From: Flavobacteriia bacterium
GTDB lineage: Bacteria; Bacteroidota; Bacteroidia; Flavobacteriales_D; Crocinitomicaceae
DNA length: 64,000 nucleotides
Reading direction: 5' to 3'
Assembly: GCA_009924735.1 (NCBI GenBank)
Contig: RFQZ01000002.1
Coordinates: forward strand, 1-64,000
Below are positions 33,621-43,909 of the stretch, piece by piece. Made by a program: the position numbers and the translations under genes. Each line of letters begins with the position of its first letter. Within the stretch, counting starts at the first letter, position 1. The notes beneath the pieces are model-generated. The model saw only the letters and a list, made by a program, of their open reading frames with translations. It did no database searches and was not told the origin of the DNA.

Positions 33621-36600
33621 ATGCGCCTTTTTTTCCTTATTCTTTCCCTGATTTGTCTAAGTTCTTCTTTTGCTACAAAATTGTATTGGATTGGTGGGAC
33701 GGGGAATTGGAATGCAACAAGCCATTGGTCATTGATCTCAGGAGGGCCAGCCAATGTGGTCACTCCTTCCGTGGGAGACAGTGTTTATTTTGACGGGGCT
33801 TCCGGTTTGACTGTAAGCGATACGGTTCACATAAATACAAGTGTGAATGTAAGTTTATTTGATTTTTCTTTGGCTCCCGCCGCATTCAAATTTGAATCCA
33901 CACAACCCTTTATTGGCATATCTAAATCTTTGTTTGCGAACGGATTGGCTGTCTTTGTGTGGGCTGGGTATTGGGATTTTAACGTAACAACCACTGGGAT
34001 AATCAGCTCCAACGGTCAGGTTTGGAGCAATGACATAAAAAAAGCAGGAGCGGGTTCTTTGACCGCAGCCAATAACATTTCTTCCACATCTGATTTGTAC
34101 CTTAATGCTGGGGCCTTAGTCATATCCTCAAGAACCGTTACCATTCAGAATTTTTATTCTTTAGGGGCATCGCCAAGAAGCCTTGCTGCGAATGCGAGTG
34201 TGCTGAATATAGGTGGTACTACATGGAATGTTTCCACCACAAATTTTTCCATCTCACATACGGGCGGTATCATCAACCTAAATGCTTTTGCTGCCACCAA
34301 TTTCATTGGGGGTGATGTAAATTACAACGTTTTGAATGTGGTGAATGGTCCGGTCACCATCACCAATAACAATCATTTCGCCTTGTTAAAATCCTTCCCT
34401 TTAGGAAACAGCATTCAAATAGCCAATGGCGCTGTATTGTCGCTCGATTCATTGAAGGTTAACGGAAATTGTAGCAACCAGACCTTATTGCAAGCCGTTT
34501 CACCCGTTGGGTTGATTGCCGAAATCGTTAAAACTGGGCATCCCATTTTACACGCAGAAAACCTATCGATCAACCACGTTATGGCGGTTGGTGCACCTGC
34601 AATTACCTACCAAGTCGCATTGTCTGACACTACCAATTTGGCAACAAACTGGGTGTTTATAGGGAAAAAATACCACTGGATAGGAAATGGTGGGAATTAC
34701 TCAAGTAATTTGCATTGGTCCTTCAGCTCAGGTGGGGCTCCGACGACCTGTTTTCCAAACAAAGCGGATTCCATTTTCTTTGATGTGTTGTCCTTTTCCC
34801 TTCCAAATCAAATGGTGACAGTTGATACCGCGGCTCATTTTGGTTACATGAACTGGGCAGGATTGAATACCCCTGCTGTTTTAAAGCTTCAAGAAGACAT
34901 GTATAGCTACGGAAATGTGGTGTTAGACAACCAGGTAAGCATCACAACGGATAGCGTGTCGGTGGGATTCCTTTTTAGAAAAAATGCAACCTTGCTTTCC
35001 AATTCAGCGATTTTTAATGTGAATGTTAGTGTTGTAACCCTTTCTCCAACCGATTCATTGACACTATTGGATGCGATGTACCTAACGGATTCTTGCAGCT
35101 TTTCAGTTTTTAATGGCGGGTTTAACTCCATGGGATACAATGCCAACTTTGGGTATTTCTCAGTAATCAATGCTTTGGCAGCAAGTGCGCAAAAAGTACG
35201 TTTTGGCGCTTCCAATATTTACATCGCCAGAAATTTTACAACTACCGGAACCTCTGCCAATTTTCAGTTTTATGCCCAGACCTCCAAAATCTACATCGGA
35301 TCTCAGAGTTCAGAAAACAACTTGCTCACAAACAATCTGACTTTCAACGAAGTTATCCTACATTTTCCCCAGTATTCCATTTCAGTAGGCCCACTGATTT
35401 TATATCAACCTCAAAAAGTTCAAGGAAATAACATCTACAATAAACTGAGGATTTTACCTGGGAGCTACATAGAATTTGAAAGCAATAAAACCCAAACAAT
35501 CATTGACAGTTTGATTATGAACGGTACCTGTACCGATTCAATATATTTAACTTGTAGCAACAATGCCATTCCCGCAAAATTTGTAAAAAACACCCCAGGC
35601 AACGTAACCGCAAGTTGTGTAAACTTTAATTCTGTCGGTACCCAAGGAACGGCCACCTTTACCGCATATTTCTCGACAGTTACGGGACCGATTGCCAACA
35701 CCAACAATTGGGTTTTCTCAAATACCCCAGCCATTACTGCAGGTTTTAACGTGCTGGGTCCCAATTGCTATAATGACACCACTTTTTTTGCCAACACTTC
35801 AACGTGTTTCACCGGCAATCCAAATGACGTTTCAACCTTATGGTATTTCGGGGATGGGACCAATACTTTTTACGCAAATCTTGGTTACGTTGGCGTACCT
35901 GTTCCTTGTACACCATGCGCAGGAGACAGTGTTATGGTGGTCAATGGCGTACCCGACACAAACGCGCACATCTTTGCCAGCTACGGTAATTTTAATGTGA
36001 TGTTGATTTCAACGTTTTCAAACAATTGTGTGGATACCGTTATAAATTCCGTTCAAATTAGCAATCCGGATATTTATGTCATGGTTTCAGATGCAGACAC
36101 AACCATTTGTCAGGGTTCGTTGGTAACTTTTGACATTGGCAGTTCAAGTCCAAATAACACCTATGGTTGGTATTTAAATGGTAATTTATTAAATGGTCCT
36201 CCCACGGTGAATGATACCCTTTACCAAACCTCATCCATTGTTGACCAAGACACCCTTCAATTTGTGAGTTACGAAAATGGATGCCCAAGTTTCTTATCCC
36301 CTCAATATGTTTTTACAGTGAATCCGCTTCCTACAGCGACCATAATTTCCAATGATTTAGACAACACCATTTGTGCCCAATCCCCAATCACTTTTACAGC
36401 CTCAGGTGCGCAACAATACAAGTTTTTGAAAAACAATGTGCCTGTTTCTGGTTTTACCGCTTCCAATACCTACACCACTTCTGGATTGGTGAATGGCGAT
36501 GTCATCAAGGTCGTTGCAAAATATACCGCTACGGGATGTGTTGACACTTCCGCAGCCATCACAATGGTTGTAAATCCTTTGCCTACCGTTACTTTAACTG

Positions 36601-39600
36601 AATCTTCTGGCGGAAATGTGATTTGCAGTGGTCAAAGTGTAACGTTTACAGGAAGTGGTGCAACCACTTATCAGTTCTTTAAAAACAACCTACCTGTCAG
36701 TGGCATTGGTGCCAACGTTTGGACAACCTCTAATTTAATTTCCTCGGATACCGTCGAAGTGGTTGGCTATGCCTCCACAGGGTGTTCCTCAAGTTCTATT
36801 CAGCAACTTGGCTACATTGTAAATGCACTTCCAACTGTTTCGATGACGTTTAATGATGTAGACACTTCAATTTGTCAAGGAACCGCAGTGAATTTTTCTG
36901 CTACAGGGGGAGTTTTATATGAATTTTTTATAAATGGGGCCTCTCAAGGAAGTCCGAGTTTCGTAAATAATTTCAACACAAACGCTCTCCAAGACCAAGA
37001 TTCGGTGTATGTAACCGGTGTTTTTAACGGTTGTTTGAATACAAGTAGCGTTGCCATTTTCGATGTGTTTGCAACACCAAGCACTGCATTGATATCTGAT
37101 GATGTTGACGCAAGCATTTGTCAGCAAACTTTGGTGAATTTTACAGCATCAGGTGCTGCACAATACCAATTTTATGTAAACGGAATTTCCCAAGGTCCGG
37201 CAAGTCCTTCCAATTTGTTTAGCACTTCAACCCTAGCAAATGGACAAAGTGTTGTTGTGGTGGGTGCATTGAATGGCTGCCAAGTTTCCGCCTCCATCCA
37301 ATTTACTGTCTTGAGCATTCCCAATGTTCCTTTGTTCTCAAACAATCCCTTAAATACCATATGTGCTGGACAATCCATTACTTTTAGCAGTGCGGGTTGC
37401 GCCAATTATCAGCTCTATGTCGACAACCTACCCCAAGGGGTGCCGCAAGCGGGAAGCGCTTTTATTCCAGTCTTGTCTGTTGGCACCCATCAAATTAACA
37501 TCATGGGGACCTCAGTGAATGGCTGTACCGCCATGAGTTTACCCATTACGGCACAAGTGAATCCAATTCCTGTGGTTACCTTGCAAAGCTCCGACTTGGA
37601 CAATATTTTTTGCAGTGGAGACAACGTTACGATTACAGCATCGGGTGCAACTCAATACCAATTCTACATCAATGGTTTGTCACAAGGGGGATTGGGTAAC
37701 CTGAATACCTTTACGTCCAATAACTTTTCAAATGGACAATCATTTACTGTACTTGGGAATTCTCTTGGGTGCACCAGTACAAGTGCTCCGATGGTCTTCA
37801 CGGTTAACCCCATTCCGAACATTACCTTAACGAGCAATGATCCAAACAATGTTTTCTGCCAAGGAGATGCCATTACTTATGTTGCCAATGGCGCTGCCTC
37901 GTATGCCTTTTTTGTAAATGGAATTTCTCAAGGAATCGCTTCTGCAGTCAATACATTGCCCACCGTTGGTTTCGCGTCAGGGTCCTACCAAATACAAGTA
38001 ATAGGAACAAGCAACGGGTGTTCTAATAGCAATTCCGTGGTTGCAACCATCAATCCAAATCCAACGGTCAATTTAACCAGCAATCCACTTTCCAATGTGG
38101 TGTGTAGTGGCCTGCCCATCGCGTTTACTGCAGGTGGCGCTAATTTCTACCAATTCCAAGTGAATGGATTGAATGTGGGGAATTTCAGCGCGGTGAATCA
38201 TTTTACGTCAAATAACTTGAGCAATGGCGATGTCGTAAGTGTCATAGGGACCACCAACCTTGGTTGTTCAGTGCCTGCAGTGCTTCCTGCTACCGTGGTG
38301 AATCAAACGCCAAACACGACCTTGACTTCTTCGGAGTTGGACCAAGCACTATGTCAAGGGACCAATGTGCTTTTTACCGCGGGTGGTGCGGCAACTTATC
38401 AGTTTTTTATCAATGGAGTTTCTCAAGGAGCGCCCTCACCATTGAATACCTTCAATACGAGTACTTTGCAAGACAACGATTTGGTGCAAGTGGTCGGAAG
38501 CAATGGTCAGTGTCAAGACAATTCACAAGCCTACATGTTTAATGTTTACAGCTATCCAAATGTAAGTTTAACCAACGCAGGGGGAAATCAAATTTGTATT
38601 GGAGATTCCATTCTTGTTACAGCACTTGGGGCAAACAACTACCAGTTTTTTGTAAATTCAGTACCAATGGGGCCACCGTCAATTGCCAATACCTTTGCAG
38701 GAATGGTAAGCAATGGCGACGTTGTTTCTGTAAGTGGTGAAACCTTTGGCTGTACCATACTTTCAAACGCTATCTTAACATTTACCGTTAACACCTATCC
38801 AAACATCAACAGTATTTCAAGTGACTTGGATTTGGTCATTTGCCTTAATGACTCGGTTACCTTTACTTCAACCGGAGCACAAACGTATGCATTCCTTCAA
38901 AATGATGTGAATGTGCAGAATGGCATTCAAAACAACTTTACCACACCAAACATTTTACACAACGACAGCATTTTTGTGCAAGGATTTAACGGAACATGTG
39001 CTTCTCAAATAGACACTTTTGTGTTTGTCGTAAACAGTATGAATCTGGGATTGTCAGTAACGCCGTCACCCCTGATTTGTCAAGGAACCAACGTGAGTTT
39101 TCAGGCCTCAGGTGCAGACCAATACCTGTTTAACCTAAATGGAATTAACCAAGGTAGTTTCAATGTGAACAATGCATTCGTTTCGAGCAGTTTGAATGAC
39201 GGTGACTTGATTTCCTTTAATGCCTATAACCAAACAACCAATTGCTACCAAACGTATCAAGATAGCATTCAGATGGATGTCCGAATGGTCCCTGTGATTT
39301 CAGCACTAACGCCCACGACGTTTTGTGAGGGTGATTCTGTAATACTATACGCCAATCAAGCTTTTGGAAACCAATGGGCTGTCAATGGGACAAGTGTCAA
39401 TGGCAGCACCGACAGCTCTCTAGTGGTTAACACTTCAGCGACCGTAGACTTATCTTTTCAATCAGGTGTGTTGAATCAATTGCTATCCTTTGGGTACAAT
39501 GCCAACGGGATGTTTGCCAATGGAAACAACCAAAGTGATTCCATACCTACGCCTTGGAACGCAAACCTTAACCTTAAGCAGATTTCTTCGGGTTGGAAGT

Positions 39601-41015
39601 TCTCCTTGGGATTAACCAATTTGAATCAAGTGTACAGTTGGGGAAACAATGCAGAAGGTCAATTGGGTAATGGCACTTTTACCTCCACCAATACAACCGT
39701 TCAACTCCCGGCGATCGCAAATGCCAAGTCAATTTCAACCAGTGAATCCAGTAGCATGGTTGTAACCACCACAGGTGGAGTTTATGTTTGGGGAAACAAT
39801 ACCTATGGTCAGTTAGGAACGGGAAATTATTCTGTATATAACTTCCCATACTTGAACCCCACTTTGAATAACATTGACACAATCGTAGGGGGCCGACGTC
39901 ACTTCTTATTGCTGCGAAACGATGGAAAGGTATTGACAGTTGGAAACAACGGTTTTGGCCAGCTTGGAAACGGATCCTTAACAACTTCTAATGTTCCAAC
40001 CCTTTTGCCGGGATTGGTTGGAATAGAAAAAATTGGTGCAGGAGAATTTCATTCTTTTGCCATTGATTCCAGTGGTCGCACCTTTGTTTGGGGAAACAAT
40101 GCGAGCGGTCAACTGGGTTTAGATGACCTTAACAATCGACTGGTGCCAACGGAAATGAACCTGTTAAACATTGTTCAAGTAACTGGAGGTGCAGACTTTT
40201 CGGTCTTTTTAAATGCAAATGGTCAAATGTATGCAACGGGTAAAAACAACTTTGCACAACTTGGAGTGGGAGATTTTAACGATCGCCAAATTCCTACCCT
40301 GTTGAACATCTATGGCGTAAAAAACATTTCATGTGGACAATACCACACCTTGGCGTTGAGAAACGATGGTTCTGTTTTTGGCTTTGGAAGTCATGTGGAA
40401 GGACAATTGTCAACGTTGCCTTTCAGCCTAATTCCAGCGCAAATTGACGATTTACATGGGTCCGGTTTTATTGAATGCGGTAAATCTACCAGCCATGTCA
40501 TAACCACCCAAATCGCAAGTTGCCAAGCGAATTCAATAAATGTAGTCGTCAACCCCGCAGCCTTGCCCCCCCTTGTTTTTTCAAATGGGACATTGTCCAC
40601 GCCAAATGTTGGGGTTTCCTACCAATGGTATTTTGGTGGACAAGAAATTTTAAACAACAATGCAGCAACCTATGCCCCAATCAACCCGGGTTATTACTCC
40701 GTAATGGTGACCTATGCCAATGGATGTTCGGTGCTGTCCTCTGAATTTGCGTATAACATTCAAGGCATTCCAAATGTAGAAATCAACACAATGGAATTAT
40801 CCCCAAATCCCACCCGAGACCAACTGCACATTTCTTTCAAAGACCCAATGATCTTGGGAGATTTACAGGTTTTTGATGCCTTTGGAAAAATCATTACTTC
40901 GCTTGAAATCAATGCGTTAAAATCATTGGATTTGGATGTGTCTGCCTATTTGCCGGGCGTTTACATCTTAAGATTATCAAACCAAATGAGCGCGCGTTTT
41001 GTGGTAATGCATTAA
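33621..41015 (+). CDS. Giant adhesin with Ig-like repeat array, RCC1 propeller and T9SS type A sorting tail
   Basis: The 2464-residue protein has a signal peptide (to about 18). Two W-rich modules follow, with LYWIGGTGNWNATSHWS at ~20 and YHWIGNGGNYSSNLHWS at ~350, then a PKD-like domain (LWYFGDGTN, ~713-810). Residues ~820-1930 hold about 14 Ig-like repeats of 80-90 residues with a core of C-x-G-x-x-VTFTASGA-x-x-YQFF-x-NG-x-SQG. An RCC1-type propeller fills ~1945-2300, with repeated WGNN-x-x-GQLG. The last ~75 residues (LSPNPTRDQLHIS to the end) are a type A C-terminal domain for T9SS export. The role is probably adhesion. Nothing in it suggests an enzyme. It is apparently monocistronic. Confidence 0.9.
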   Translation: MRLFFLILSLICLSSSFATKLYWIGGTGNWNATSHWSLISGGPANVVTPSVGDSVYFDGASGLTVSDTVHINTSVNVSLFDFSLAPAAFKFESTQPFIGISKSLFANGLAVFVWAGYWDFNVTTTGIISSNGQVWSNDIKKAGAGSLTAANNISSTSDLYLNAGALVISSRTVTIQNFYSLGASPRSLAANASVLNIGGTTWNVSTTNFSISHTGGIINLNAFAATNFIGGDVNYNVLNVVNGPVTITNNNHFALLKSFPLGNSIQIANGAVLSLDSLKVNGNCSNQTLLQAVSPVGLIAEIVKTGHPILHAENLSINHVMAVGAPAITYQVALSDTTNLATNWVFIGKKYHWIGNGGNYSSNLHWSFSSGGAPTTCFPNKADSIFFDVLSFSLPNQMVTVDTAAHFGYMNWAGLNTPAVLKLQEDMYSYGNVVLDNQVSITTDSVSVGFLFRKNATLLSNSAIFNVNVSVVTLSPTDSLTLLDAMYLTDSCSFSVFNGGFNSMGYNANFGYFSVINALAASAQKVRFGASNIYIARNFTTTGTSANFQFYAQTSKIYIGSQSSENNLLTNNLTFNEVILHFPQYSISVGPLILYQPQKVQGNNIYNKLRILPGSYIEFESNKTQTIIDSLIMNGTCTDSIYLTCSNNAIPAKFVKNTPGNVTASCVNFNSVGTQGTATFTAYFSTVTGPIANTNNWVFSNTPAITAGFNVLGPNCYNDTTFFANTSTCFTGNPNDVSTLWYFGDGTNTFYANLGYVGVPVPCTPCAGDSVMVVNGVPDTNAHIFASYGNFNVMLISTFSNNCVDTVINSVQISNPDIYVMVSDADTTICQGSLVTFDIGSSSPNNTYGWYLNGNLLNGPPTVNDTLYQTSSIVDQDTLQFVSYENGCPSFLSPQYVFTVNPLPTATIISNDLDNTICAQSPITFTASGAQQYKFLKNNVPVSGFTASNTYTTSGLVNGDVIKVVAKYTATGCVDTSAAITMVVNPLPTVTLTESSGGNVICSGQSVTFTGSGATTYQFFKNNLPVSGIGANVWTTSNLISSDTVEVVGYASTGCSSSSIQQLGYIVNALPTVSMTFNDVDTSICQGTAVNFSATGGVLYEFFINGASQGSPSFVNNFNTNALQDQDSVYVTGVFNGCLNTSSVAIFDVFATPSTALISDDVDASICQQTLVNFTASGAAQYQFYVNGISQGPASPSNLFSTSTLANGQSVVVVGALNGCQVSASIQFTVLSIPNVPLFSNNPLNTICAGQSITFSSAGCANYQLYVDNLPQGVPQAGSAFIPVLSVGTHQINIMGTSVNGCTAMSLPITAQVNPIPVVTLQSSDLDNIFCSGDNVTITASGATQYQFYINGLSQGGLGNLNTFTSNNFSNGQSFTVLGNSLGCTSTSAPMVFTVNPIPNITLTSNDPNNVFCQGDAITYVANGAASYAFFVNGISQGIASAVNTLPTVGFASGSYQIQVIGTSNGCSNSNSVVATINPNPTVNLTSNPLSNVVCSGLPIAFTAGGANFYQFQVNGLNVGNFSAVNHFTSNNLSNGDVVSVIGTTNLGCSVPAVLPATVVNQTPNTTLTSSELDQALCQGTNVLFTAGGAATYQFFINGVSQGAPSPLNTFNTSTLQDNDLVQVVGSNGQCQDNSQAYMFNVYSYPNVSLTNAGGNQICIGDSILVTALGANNYQFFVNSVPMGPPSIANTFAGMVSNGDVVSVSGETFGCTILSNAILTFTVNTYPNINSISSDLDLVICLNDSVTFTSTGAQTYAFLQNDVNVQNGIQNNFTTPNILHNDSIFVQGFNGTCASQIDTFVFVVNSMNLGLSVTPSPLICQGTNVSFQASGADQYLFNLNGINQGSFNVNNAFVSSSLNDGDLISFNAYNQTTNCYQTYQDSIQMDVRMVPVISALTPTTFCEGDSVILYANQAFGNQWAVNGTSVNGSTDSSLVVNTSATVDLSFQSGVLNQLLSFGYNANGMFANGNNQSDSIPTPWNANLNLKQISSGWKFSLGLTNLNQVYSWGNNAEGQLGNGTFTSTNTTVQLPAIANAKSISTSESSSMVVTTTGGVYVWGNNTYGQLGTGNYSVYNFPYLNPTLNNIDTIVGGRRHFLLLRNDGKVLTVGNNGFGQLGNGSLTTSNVPTLLPGLVGIEKIGAGEFHSFAIDSSGRTFVWGNNASGQLGLDDLNNRLVPTEMNLLNIVQVTGGADFSVFLNANGQMYATGKNNFAQLGVGDFNDRQIPTLLNIYGVKNISCGQYHTLALRNDGSVFGFGSHVEGQLSTLPFSLIPAQIDDLHGSGFIECGKSTSHVITTQIASCQANSINVVVNPAALPPLVFSNGTLSTPNVGVSYQWYFGGQEILNNNAATYAPINPGYYSVMVTYANGCSVLSSEFAYNIQGIPNVEINTMELSPNPTRDQLHISFKDPMILGDLQVFDAFGKIITSLEINALKSLDLDVSAYLPGVYILRLSNQMSARFVVMH

Positions 41016-41080
41016 TTACCCGAAAAGTATTTCCCGTAAATTAAGTTAGCTTACTTATTTTTATCGAGAATTTACATTCT

Positions 41081-43897
41081 ATGAACATCCATTTTCTCCC
41101 TTCAATATGCCAAGCGGTCTGCCTATTCCGGACCCATGGTATGTTAACTTTTTTGGTTTTCTTGGGAGGATTTTCCTTCGCACAAAAAAAGACCATCGAC
41201 CATCACGCCTATTCCGATTGGAAGAAACTTGAAAAGACAAAAATTTCTTCAAATGGAAAATGGGTTACCTATGAAATCAATCCTTTAAAAGGCGATGGTT
41301 TTGTCTATTGGTATGACGTTGAAAACCAGAAATTAGATTCGATGTTTCAGGCCAAAGACCTTCAAATGTCCAGTCTCGGGTCGCTGATGGCATGGAGACG
41401 CACCGCGGGTTTTGATACCTTGAGAACCTGTGAGTTGAATAAAATAGATAAAAAGAAGTGGCCAAAAGATACCCTCGTGGTCTATAATTCCCTCAAAGAT
41501 ACCCTTCGAAAAGAAGCACAAATTAAAAGATTTCAAGTGGCCGAATCTGCAGATTATTTGGCGTTTTTGAAAGAGCAAAACGATAAACCACAACCCTCAA
41601 CCATTGAATCCCCAAAGAAGTGTTGGTTTCGTGGGAAGAAGAAACCGATTACCCCGACCAAGGAAATAAAATCAGACGGAACTACCTTGGTTTTGGAAAA
41701 CTGGGATTATACCTTGTTTCGAGTAAACAATGCCACGGATTTCTTACTGTCTAAACAGGGTAATTTGGCCTACATCACCCAAGAAAAAGGAAAGCAAGAT
41801 ACCTTTAGATTATGGGTGATTTCCCCAGATGCTTTAATGCCAATCATGGTGGGCACAACCCAACGGAGCATTAAATCCCTTCAATGGAATAAAGAAGGAA
41901 ATTATTTGGCTTTTTTGTATTCTTCTGATACCAATAAAGTTAAGCAATTTGAGCTGGGAATCTATAACATGGCGTTAGATTCCTTAACTACTTTTGGCGA
42001 TTCAACGACCACAAAACCCTTCGGATTTAAGGGAGTGAATGATAAGGTACAGCCCACATTTTTTGATTATTTACCCTATGTAAAATTTACGCTGAGCGAT
42101 CGGATTGTTTATCAAAAAGACACCCTGTTGGAGTCTGAAAAAGTGCGACTAGATCTATGGTCACCTTCAGACCTCACCTTACAGCCACAACAACTATTGG
42201 AGATTAAAGACGGTGATAAATCCGGTGACATTGTCGCGTTGCATTTGGCCGATTTTAAACCCATTTTGTGGTGTCCAGATTCATTGCAAGGGTCCTTTAA
42301 CATTCACCGACAAAGTAATTATTCGTTGGTGTATGACAATCAACCTTATGCGATCCAAGCGCAATGGAAAAATCCTGTATTGAACGATGTTTATCTTATA
42401 GATCTTCGAACAGGAGAGCGCATTCTGCTTAAAAAGGCAGTGGCTTACGAAGGCCATTTATCCGATAACGGGCGTTCTTTTACCTATTTTGAGCCGAAAC
42501 GTAAAAATCACTACCTACTTCAAATCGACCAAAACATGAATGAAATCTGCATGACTTGTGCAGTGAAAGAACCATGGGAAGAAGACCTAAATGGCCAACC
42601 AATGGATCCAGGTCCTGCGGCTACCTATGGTTTCAATGCCAATGGTGATGCCTATTACTACGCTTCCCGAGATAATGTCTATGAGTTTGATTTAAGCACG
42701 AAAAAAAATCGCTGTTTGACATTTGATGATGCTAAAAAAACAGATTGGGAATGGGTGAAATGGCATCAAGATTCTACTAATGTGTCTTGGAATAGTGGGT
42801 ATTTACAAGCAAGAAATCGCGAGACAAAAAATGTCTCTATTTGGAATGCAACTCCTATGTTTATTTTTAAGTTGTTTGATCGGGGTGATTACAAAGTTTT
42901 GTCTTTAACTAAAGCAAAAGATACTTCTGTGTATGTGATTCGTCGCATGCGGGTAGATCAGTTTCCTGATGTTGAGGTCGGTGGCACCTTTGGTATTTTT
43001 AAAAGAGCCTCATGGGCAAATCCTCAACAGACTGAATACAATTGGGCGACTTCAGAACTCATTCGGTGGAAGGGTTATAATGGATTCGAGTTAGAAGGAA
43101 TCGTATACAAACCGGAGAATTATGACGCCACTAAAAAATATCCGCTCTTGGTATATTATTATGAACTGAACGGAGATAACTTACACAGTTATCGTGGCCC
43201 GGCCCCTACAGCCAGTACAATCAATCCAACCGAATATGCATCGGCAGGATATGTCGTATTGATTCCAGATATTCGGTATAAACCAGGTTATCCTGCCAAA
43301 GGAGCCTATGATTGCATTATGAGTGGAACCGATTACATGCTTAAAAATTATTCGATCGATTCTATGCGAATGGGCTTGCAAGGTCAAAGCTGGGGAGGGT
43401 ATCAAACCGCCCAACTCATTACGATGACCAATCGCTATAAGGCCGCAATGGCCGGAGCGCCTGTTAGCAACATGTTCTCCGCCTATGGAGGGATTCGTTG
43501 GGGGAGTGGATTGAATCGTCAGTTTCAATATGAATCTACCCAAAGTAGAATTGGAGCAACCATGTGGGAACGCCCAGATTTGTACATAGAGAATTCGCCA
43601 ATCTTTCACTTACCAAAGGTCAATACGCCCTTACTCGTAATGGCGAATGATAAAGATGGTGCTGTTCCTTGGTATCAAAGCATTGAACTTTATACGGGGT
43701 TGCGAAGGTTGGGAAAACCCTGTTGGATGTTAAACTACAATGACGATGACCACAATTTGACCAAATTGCCGAATAAAATAGACCTAAGCATAAGAATGAG
43801 ACAGTTTTTTGACCACTATCTTAAAGATGAACCCATGCCAATGTGGATGAAGGAAGGAATTGATGCACGAGAAAAAGGAAAATTGAACAAATACTAA
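41081..43897 (+). CDS. S9-family (prolyl oligopeptidase-type) serine peptidase, exported
   Basis: The 938-residue protein has a large N-terminal beta-propeller-like region and a C-terminal alpha/beta-hydrolase domain (~from 690). The nucleophile motif is GQSWGGYQ near residue 768, the acid lies in MANDKDGAVPW and the histidine in DDDHNL, completing the catalytic triad. It should cleave peptides in the periplasm. The start is uncertain: the ATG at 41081 gives an extended signal region, while the ATG at 41141 gives MLTFLVFLGGFSFAQ directly. It precedes the aldehyde dehydrogenase gene by 12 bases, which suggests co-transcription, but the two functions have no obvious link. Confidence 0.9.
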   Translation: MNIHFLPSICQAVCLFRTHGMLTFLVFLGGFSFAQKKTIDHHAYSDWKKLEKTKISSNGKWVTYEINPLKGDGFVYWYDVENQKLDSMFQAKDLQMSSLGSLMAWRRTAGFDTLRTCELNKIDKKKWPKDTLVVYNSLKDTLRKEAQIKRFQVAESADYLAFLKEQNDKPQPSTIESPKKCWFRGKKKPITPTKEIKSDGTTLVLENWDYTLFRVNNATDFLLSKQGNLAYITQEKGKQDTFRLWVISPDALMPIMVGTTQRSIKSLQWNKEGNYLAFLYSSDTNKVKQFELGIYNMALDSLTTFGDSTTTKPFGFKGVNDKVQPTFFDYLPYVKFTLSDRIVYQKDTLLESEKVRLDLWSPSDLTLQPQQLLEIKDGDKSGDIVALHLADFKPILWCPDSLQGSFNIHRQSNYSLVYDNQPYAIQAQWKNPVLNDVYLIDLRTGERILLKKAVAYEGHLSDNGRSFTYFEPKRKNHYLLQIDQNMNEICMTCAVKEPWEEDLNGQPMDPGPAATYGFNANGDAYYYASRDNVYEFDLSTKKNRCLTFDDAKKTDWEWVKWHQDSTNVSWNSGYLQARNRETKNVSIWNATPMFIFKLFDRGDYKVLSLTKAKDTSVYVIRRMRVDQFPDVEVGGTFGIFKRASWANPQQTEYNWATSELIRWKGYNGFELEGIVYKPENYDATKKYPLLVYYYELNGDNLHSYRGPAPTASTINPTEYASAGYVVLIPDIRYKPGYPAKGAYDCIMSGTDYMLKNYSIDSMRMGLQGQSWGGYQTAQLITMTNRYKAAMAGAPVSNMFSAYGGIRWGSGLNRQFQYESTQSRIGATMWERPDLYIENSPIFHLPKVNTPLLVMANDKDGAVPWYQSIELYTGLRRLGKPCWMLNYNDDDHNLTKLPNKIDLSIRMRQFFDHYLKDEPMPMWMKEGIDAREKGKLNKY

Positions 43898-43909
43898 GTT
43901 GTAGAATAA

